From Devosia sp. MC521 (lineage in GTDB: Bacteria > Pseudomonadota > Alphaproteobacteria > Rhizobiales > Devosiaceae): a stretch of DNA of 64,000 nt. Of this stretch, positions 59,524-64,000 are shown piece after piece (position 1 is the first letter of the stretch; every line of letters starts with the position of its first letter). The stretch lies in assembly GCF_014127105.1 (NCBI RefSeq), contig NZ_CP059902.1:62001-126000 (forward strand). Direction: 5' to 3'. The notes beneath the pieces are model-generated. The model had not been told where the DNA came from. It saw nothing but the letters and a program-made list of their open reading frames with translations, and searched no databases. A program made the translations under genes and the position numbers.

Positions 59524-61020
59524 TTACTTCATCGTCGGCATTTGAAACTCTGCGCCGTCTTTAATGCCGCTCGGCCAACGGGCTGTGACGGTCTTGGTGC
59601 GCGTCCAAAACTTGATCGAATCCATGCCGTGCTGATTGAGGTCGCCAAAGGCGCTCGCCTTCCAGCCACCAAAACTGTGGTAGGCCAGCGGCACCGGCAC
59701 TGGCACGTTGATGCCGACCATGCCGATATTGACCCGTGCCGCAAAATCGCGGGCCGCATCACCATCGCGGGTAAAGATCGCCGTGCCATTGCCATAGGGA
59801 TTGTCGACGACAAGCTGGAGCGCATCTGCATAGCTTGGGGAGCGGACGACACTCAGCACCGGCCCAAAGATCTCTTCCTTATAAATGTCCATCTCGGGCG
59901 TGACGCGGTCAAACAGGGTTGGACCGACGAAATAGCCATTTTCATAGCCCTGCAATGACAGGCCACGACCATCGACGACGAGCTCTGCGCCTTGCTCGAC
60001 ACCGGAGGTGATCAACGACTTGATACGGTCCTGCGAGGCTTTGGTGATCACCGGGCCCATTTCGCTTGATGCGTCAGTGGCCGGACCAACCTTGAGCTTT
60101 TCGATCCGTGGCTTGAGCGCCTTGATGATGGCGTCGGCGGTGCCGTCACCAACCGGAACCGCCACCGAAACAGCCATGCAGCGTTCGCCTGCCGAGCCGT
60201 AGCCTGCACCCATCAGCGCGTCTGCGGCCTTATCCATGTCAGCGTCTGGCATAATGACCATGTGGTTCTTAGCGCCACCAAAGGCCTGCACGCGCTTACC
60301 ATTGCTTGCCGCCGTGCCGTAGACATAGCGCGCGATCGGGGTGGAGCCGACAAAGCTAATCGCTTCAATCTTTTCATGCGCCAGAATGCCATCCACAACG
60401 GACTTGCCACCATGCACAACGTTCAGAATGCCCTTGGGTAGGCCCGCTTCAATCGCGAGCTGCGCAAGACGCACTGGCACAGACGGGTCGCGCTCCGAGG
60501 GCTTGAGGATAAAGGCGTTGCCAGCGGCAATGGCTGGTGAAAGCATCCAGAGCGGGATCATCGCCGGGAAGTTAAAGGGCGTGATGCCCGCGCCAATGCC
60601 CACTGGCTGGCGCATGGAATACATGTCGATGGCCGGGCCAGCGCCGTCCGTAAACTCGCCCTTGAGCAGATGCGGTGCACCAGCGACGAACTCAGCGACT
60701 TCAAGGCCGCGCTGCACGTCACCCTTGGCGTCTTCAACCGTCTTGCCGTGCTCCGCGCTCAGCAGCTCTGCCAGCTCCTGCATATTCTGGTTGATCAGCG
60801 CCACATAATTGAAAAACACCCGAGCGCGGCGCTGCGGATTGGTTGCAGCCCATTTGCCCTGCGCGGCAGCAGCAGAAGCGACAGCGGCTTCCAGATCCGC
60901 TGGGGTCGCCAGCGCAACGCGGGCCTGCACTTCGCCGGTTGCAGGGTTGAAAACGTCCTGAAATTCGGTGCTGGTGCCTGTGGTTTCGACGCCGTCGATA
61001 AAGTGGCCAATAGTGCGCAT
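59524..61020 (-). CDS. mmsA: CoA-acylating methylmalonate-semialdehyde dehydrogenase, second copy
   Basis: A 498-residue aldehyde dehydrogenase of the same family and exact length as the protein at 6907-8403, with catalytic Cys in GSAGERCMAVSVAVPVG, KNHMVIMPDADMDKAADALMGAGYG and a GNGTAIFTRDG stretch. It differs at many positions, so it is a diverged paralogue. It is divergent from a LysR regulator gene; in many relatives such a pair serves valine catabolism or myo-inositol breakdown. The chosen ATG at 61018-61020 gives the family length. Confidence 0.92.
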   Translation of the reverse strand: MRTIGHFIDGVETTGTSTEFQDVFNPATGEVQARVALATPADLEAAVASAAAAQGKWAATNPQRRARVFFNYVALINQNMQELAELLSAEHGKTVEDAKGDVQRGLEVAEFVAGAPHLLKGEFTDGAGPAIDMYSMRQPVGIGAGITPFNFPAMIPLWMLSPAIAAGNAFILKPSERDPSVPVRLAQLAIEAGLPKGILNVVHGGKSVVDGILAHEKIEAISFVGSTPIARYVYGTAASNGKRVQAFGGAKNHMVIMPDADMDKAADALMGAGYGSAGERCMAVSVAVPVGDGTADAIIKALKPRIEKLKVGPATDASSEMGPVITKASQDRIKSLITSGVEQGAELVVDGRGLSLQGYENGYFVGPTLFDRVTPEMDIYKEEIFGPVLSVVRSPSYADALQLVVDNPYGNGTAIFTRDGDAARDFAARVNIGMVGINVPVPVPLAYHSFGGWKASAFGDLNQHGMDSIKFWTRTKTVTARWPSGIKDGAEFQMPTMK

Positions 61021-61040
61021 GAGGCAGGTTCCCTTGTTTT

Positions 61041-61059
61041 GTAGCCTAGTTGCCGCTAC
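61041..61059. promoter_or_regulatory. Inverted repeat in the mmsA-LysR divergent region
   Basis: GTAGC-N9-GCTAC is a 5-9-5 inverted repeat in the 98-bp gap between the divergent genes, a reasonable LysR binding site. The spacing differs from the classic T-N11-A, so this is tentative. Confidence 0.4.
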
Positions 61060-61118
61060 GAAGGGTGAATAGCAACGCCAAGTTTTCGGCATCCGTTGTG
61101 CAGAAATTGTAGCTCAAG

Positions 61119-62006
61119 ATGAACTGGGACGACGTTCGTATCTTTCTGGCCGTGGCGCGTACGGGACAGATTTTGGGTGCAGCCCGCAGCTTGGGGCTCA
61201 ATCACGCCACCGTCGCACGTCGCCTCAGTGCACTTGAAGATCAGCTCGGCAGCAAACTCTTCACCCGTAAAACCAATGGCTCCGAGCTTTCCAGCCATGG
61301 CGAACGCCTGCTCCCCCACGCCGAGCGTATGGAAAGCGCCATGCTGGCAGCGCAAGAAGCAGCTGGTGCTGATAGCACGGTGGAGGGCACGGTGCGCGTT
61401 GGTGCGCCCGATGGTTTTGGTGTGGGTTTTCTCGCCCCCCGTTTGGGTGAATTGCTGCGCCGTCATCCGGGATTGCGCATTGAATTGGTGCCCGTGCCGC
61501 GCTCCTTCTCGCTCTCGCGCCGCGAGGCTGATGTGGCGGTGACGCTGGAGCAACCGCGCGAGGGACGGCTGGTGGCGCGTCGCCTCACCAATTACTCTCT
61601 CGGACTATATGCTTCCCCGACCTATCTGAGTGAATTTGGGGTGCCGCAAACGCTTGCCGATTTGGAACGCCATCAATTGGTCGGCTATGTCGACGATCTC
61701 TTGTTCACCTCATCGCTCGATTACACGGCAGAATATCTCAAGAGCTGGCGGTCAAGCCTGGCCGTCTCTACGGCAATCGGACAGACAGAGGCAGTGCGGG
61801 CCGGGGCAGGGATCGGTATCCTCCACGCCTTTATGGCGCATAACAGCGCCGATCTCGTGCCGGTTCTACCTCAGCATATCCTAAGCCGCGCCTATTGGAC
61901 GGTGATGCACGAAGACCTGCGCAGCATTCGTCGTGTTGCGCTGGTGTCCGATTTTCTCAGCGAGATTGTGTCCCGCGATCGAAAGCTATTTACTCCTCAC
62001 GCATAA
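61119..62006 (+). CDS. LysR-family transcriptional regulator
   Basis: A 295-residue regulator. The N-terminus VRIFLAVARTGQILGAARSLGLNHATVARRLSALEDQLGSKLFTRKTNG is the LysR winged-helix; the rest is the periplasmic-binding-like effector domain (VRVGAPDGFGVGFLAPRL...). It is divergent from the second dehydrogenase gene, so it probably activates it in response to a metabolite. The stop overlaps the convergent dehydrogenase gene by 10 bp. Confidence 0.93.
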   Translation: MNWDDVRIFLAVARTGQILGAARSLGLNHATVARRLSALEDQLGSKLFTRKTNGSELSSHGERLLPHAERMESAMLAAQEAAGADSTVEGTVRVGAPDGFGVGFLAPRLGELLRRHPGLRIELVPVPRSFSLSRREADVAVTLEQPREGRLVARRLTNYSLGLYASPTYLSEFGVPQTLADLERHQLVGYVDDLLFTSSLDYTAEYLKSWRSSLAVSTAIGQTEAVRAGAGIGILHAFMAHNSADLVPVLPQHILSRAYWTVMHEDLRSIRRVALVSDFLSEIVSRDRKLFTPHA

Positions 62007-63037
62007 CCTAAGAACACCGCCGTATCGGGATCAATCGGAACGCCATGCTCGGCGCGGTGCGCGGCTTCCGCCCATTCCCGATCGCCCGGAGCCATAATTT
62101 GACCGCCCCCTTCGCGCGCAGGCGCACCGCGCAGCGCCGATAGATAGGTCAGCATGGCTTGGCCAAAAGCCTGCGCTCCAACGAACTTTGCCGGATCGAT
62201 CACCATGACGAAATGGCCCATATTGCGGGGCGTACTAATGTCTTCGCCGCCATACATGGGGATGAAGTTGGGGTCGAGCGTCGTCCCGGTGAGAAGAGCG
62301 GAAAACAGTGTCGCGACCCCAGCGAGCCCCGCGCCTTTAAAGCCATAGCTCGCGCCGCCCAAGGGAAGTAGCATTTCCGCCTCATGCGGATTGGTGGTTT
62401 CCACCCCGTTCTTATCCGCAGCAACCCCGGGCGGCAGGGGCTCATCGAGTGAACGATGCAGCAGCACTCGGTTCATCGGAATGGACGATGTCGCCATGTC
62501 CAAAAACCATGGGCGTGCATTGGGGACTGGCGCGGCAAAGGCGAGCGGGTTCGTGCCGTGGAACCGTTGCGCGCCGTCGTAAAGCGCCACCATGGCGTCG
62601 GTATTGGTCGTCACAAAGGTCACAAAACCCTGCTCCGCACCGGCGATGGCATAAGCGCCCGTTGCGCCAAGATGGGATGACTGTTCAATCCCGACCCCAG
62701 CGACGCCATGTTCGCGGGCGATCTCGATCCCCGCCTTCACAGCCTCATAGGCCGAGTAGTGGCCCAAACCATTGTCGGCATCAAGGATTGCGGACGAACT
62801 CGCCGTGCGGCGCAGGGTGATGTTTGGCGCTTTGTTGATGCGCCCACCCGCCATCATTTTACAATAGTGCTCGGTGAGCCGAACACCGTGGCTATCAATG
62901 CCAACCATGGAGGCATGCAGCAGCGCGCGGGTTGTTGCATCCGCCGCAGCAGCAATCGCCCCTGCGTCCACCAGTGCCTTGCGGACACGCGCTTCGACGT
63001 CTTTTGCTGCAACCAATATTTGCTTGTCGCTGTGCAT
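61997..63037 (-). CDS. Malate/L-lactate/ureidoglycolate dehydrogenase-family protein (LDH2/MDH2)
   Basis: A 346-residue NAD(P)-dependent oxidoreductase of the LDH2/MDH2 family. HASMVGIDSHGVRLTEHYCKMM contains the conserved His, GHYSAYEAVKAGIEIAREHGVAGVGIEQSSHLGATGAYA the nucleotide region, and NPLAFAAP the substrate loop. The ATG at 63035-63037 has GGGGGGA upstream; the frame is open earlier with unrelated residues. Substrates in the family include malate, L-lactate, ureidoglycolate, delta-1-piperideine-2-carboxylate and sulfolactate; none can be chosen here. Confidence 0.88.
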   Translation of the reverse strand: MHSDKQILVAAKDVEARVRKALVDAGAIAAAADATTRALLHASMVGIDSHGVRLTEHYCKMMAGGRINKAPNITLRRTASSSAILDADNGLGHYSAYEAVKAGIEIAREHGVAGVGIEQSSHLGATGAYAIAGAEQGFVTFVTTNTDAMVALYDGAQRFHGTNPLAFAAPVPNARPWFLDMATSSIPMNRVLLHRSLDEPLPPGVAADKNGVETTNPHEAEMLLPLGGASYGFKGAGLAGVATLFSALLTGTTLDPNFIPMYGGEDISTPRNMGHFVMVIDPAKFVGAQAFGQAMLTYLSALRGAPAREGGGQIMAPGDREWAEAAHRAEHGVPIDPDTAVFLGYA

Positions 63038-63105
63038 GTTTCCCCCCGGCCACTCATCAGCAGTTTCCTGATGGTTACGCGCGCAGGCGGTGAGTGCAAG
63101 TCGGA

Positions 63106-64000
63106 TTAGGGCGTTTTGGTCTGGCTTTGCGTACGGCGCATGTCGACAGTGCGGGTAAGGACGTAAGCCAAGAGCCACAGCGCAAAGATACCGCTGCCCA
63201 GCATCAGCCCGTCAATCAGCACCGTATCGGTGATGCCTTCTTTCGAAAGCCATGCCTTCACGGCCTGCAAGGCGATGCTCAATACTGTGCCGGTAGCAAA
63301 GACTGCCAGCCCCTGCCGTCCCATAATGCGCAAGGGGACGGCCAGACGCGAGGACGCAATCACGCGCATCTGCGGGATCGACGCAAAAACATAAAACACC
63401 GCCAACGCGTGCAAGAGACGCGGCAGGCTCAGGAAGGTCTTGTCAAACCAGGTGATGTAGAAGGGCGCGCCCATTTTGCTGATCGCGCTGAGCCCGGCCC
63501 GAAACGCTTCCCCAGCCGGTGGATATTTCATCACCACTATGGTGGCGATCAGATAGGCCAAGGCCAGCACGAAAGCGACAGGATGGGCGGGAATGAACTG
63601 CTTGCCCTGCTTCATTGCCATGCCACTCAGCACCCCAATGACGAACAGCAATTGCCACGAGAACGGGTTGAAAAACCAGCCGCCGCTATTGGGGAAGTTG
63701 GGCAGATTCAAGCGGAATTGACCGGCGATAACCCAGAGCAAGATCGAGCCCGCCAGAACCCAATAGGGGAACTTGCGTCCCAGTAAAATGATTGCGGGAG
63801 TAGACACAAGCAGCACAGCATAAAGGGGCAGAATATTGAGATAGCCGAGCTGGTGGGTCAGCAGCGGAATGCCGATCATCGTCGCCAGCGGATCGGCGAA
63901 CAGCGCCTTGATGTTGTTCTTGGTCAGCAGCTCCGCCAAATCAAAATAGCGCGCTGCGCAGGCGACAATGGCAAGGCAGATGACAGTGATGCTTAGATGC
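63106..64000 (-). CDS. opgC: OpgC-like integral membrane acyltransferase (partial, N-terminus outside window)
   Basis: The frame is open to the window edge on the minus strand. It encodes at least nine hydrophobic segments with LLTHQLGYLNILPLYAVLLVSTPAIILLGRKFPYWVLAGS, WVIAGQFRLNLPNFPNSGGWFFNPFSWQLLFVIGVLSGM, typical of OpgC, which succinylates osmoregulated periplasmic glucans. The C-terminus is a short basic tail (TRTVDMRRTQSQTKTP). The start lies beyond 64000. Function follows from the family; glucan genes are not in the window. Confidence 0.85.
   Translation of the reverse strand, partial: HLSITVICLAIVACAARYFDLAELLTKNNIKALFADPLATMIGIPLLTHQLGYLNILPLYAVLLVSTPAIILLGRKFPYWVLAGSILLWVIAGQFRLNLPNFPNSGGWFFNPFSWQLLFVIGVLSGMAMKQGKQFIPAHPVAFVLALAYLIATIVVMKYPPAGEAFRAGLSAISKMGAPFYITWFDKTFLSLPRLLHALAVFYVFASIPQMRVIASSRLAVPLRIMGRQGLAVFATGTVLSIALQAVKAWLSKEGITDTVLIDGLMLGSGIFALWLLAYVLTRTVDMRRTQSQTKTP

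Overview
The window looks like chromosomal DNA of an alphaproteobacterium of the order Hyphomicrobiales. A Devosia-like genus is my guess from the gene set, the GC-rich codon use and the 'ccccctcaccc...cctctcccc' palindromic repeats; no rRNA or other marker is present to fix it.

1-10.6 kb is a reductive pyrimidine (uracil/thymine) catabolic locus on the minus strand. It holds a NitT/TauT-type ABC transporter (binding protein cut by the window edge, two permeases, ATPase), dihydropyrimidinase, an N-carbamoyl-beta-alanine amidohydrolase, a CoA-acylating (methyl)malonate-semialdehyde dehydrogenase and an omega-aminotransferase. A divergent TetR-type regulator (RutR-like) sits beside a near-perfect RutR box at 9863-9878. 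The locus is interrupted by a DUF559 endonuclease gene sitting inside a pair of inverted palindromic repeats.

10.6-20.2 kb is a compact, mostly uncharacterised cluster: a PqqD-like peptide chaperone, an HprK-related kinase, two PF14907-type nucleotidyltransferase paralogues (one with its acidic motif lost), three family-2 glycosyltransferases, a protein with a possible kinase-like layout, and a large STT3-like membrane protein. It resembles the 'HPr-rel-A' gene neighbourhoods and the tailoring genes of some lasso-peptide clusters, but no cyclase, protease or precursor is visible. 20.2-22.0 kb is housekeeping (MmcQ/YjbR-like, msrA, small membrane protein, tRNA-Ser).

21.97-34.85 kb is an integrated mobilisable element. 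A tyrosine recombinase (frameshifted) lies beside tRNA-Ser(GGA); 19 bp of the tRNA 3' end recur exactly at 34829-34847. Inside are a likely oriT, a relaxosome ribbon-helix-helix protein, a relaxase with a nested gene in another frame, a rolling-circle-type HUH Rep, a serine recombinase and small membrane or exported cargo proteins. Just outside attR is the stump of a second related integrase cut by an IS3 remnant, suggesting repeated integrations at this tRNA.

35.7-53.1 kb is a divergent catabolic locus: a glycerol-kinase-like FGGY kinase, two FAD oxidoreductases (GlpA-like with a BFD [2Fe-2S] domain, and a partner), a DeoR repressor and two choline-kinase-like phosphotransferases on the minus strand; an amidase, a complete oligopeptide-type ABC importer, a TIM-barrel isomerase and a Na/Pi-cotransporter-family protein on the plus strand. 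A repeated CCGAATA site upstream of both arms suggests one DeoR-controlled regulon for an amide-containing polyol or amino-alcohol substrate.

53.1-64 kb holds an IS3-family element abutting a 5'-deleted, frameshifted outer-membrane barrel gene, a UDP-glucuronate-4-epimerase-like gene, a second methylmalonate-semialdehyde dehydrogenase divergent from a LysR regulator, a malate/lactate dehydrogenase-family gene and the edge of an OpgC-like membrane acyltransferase gene.
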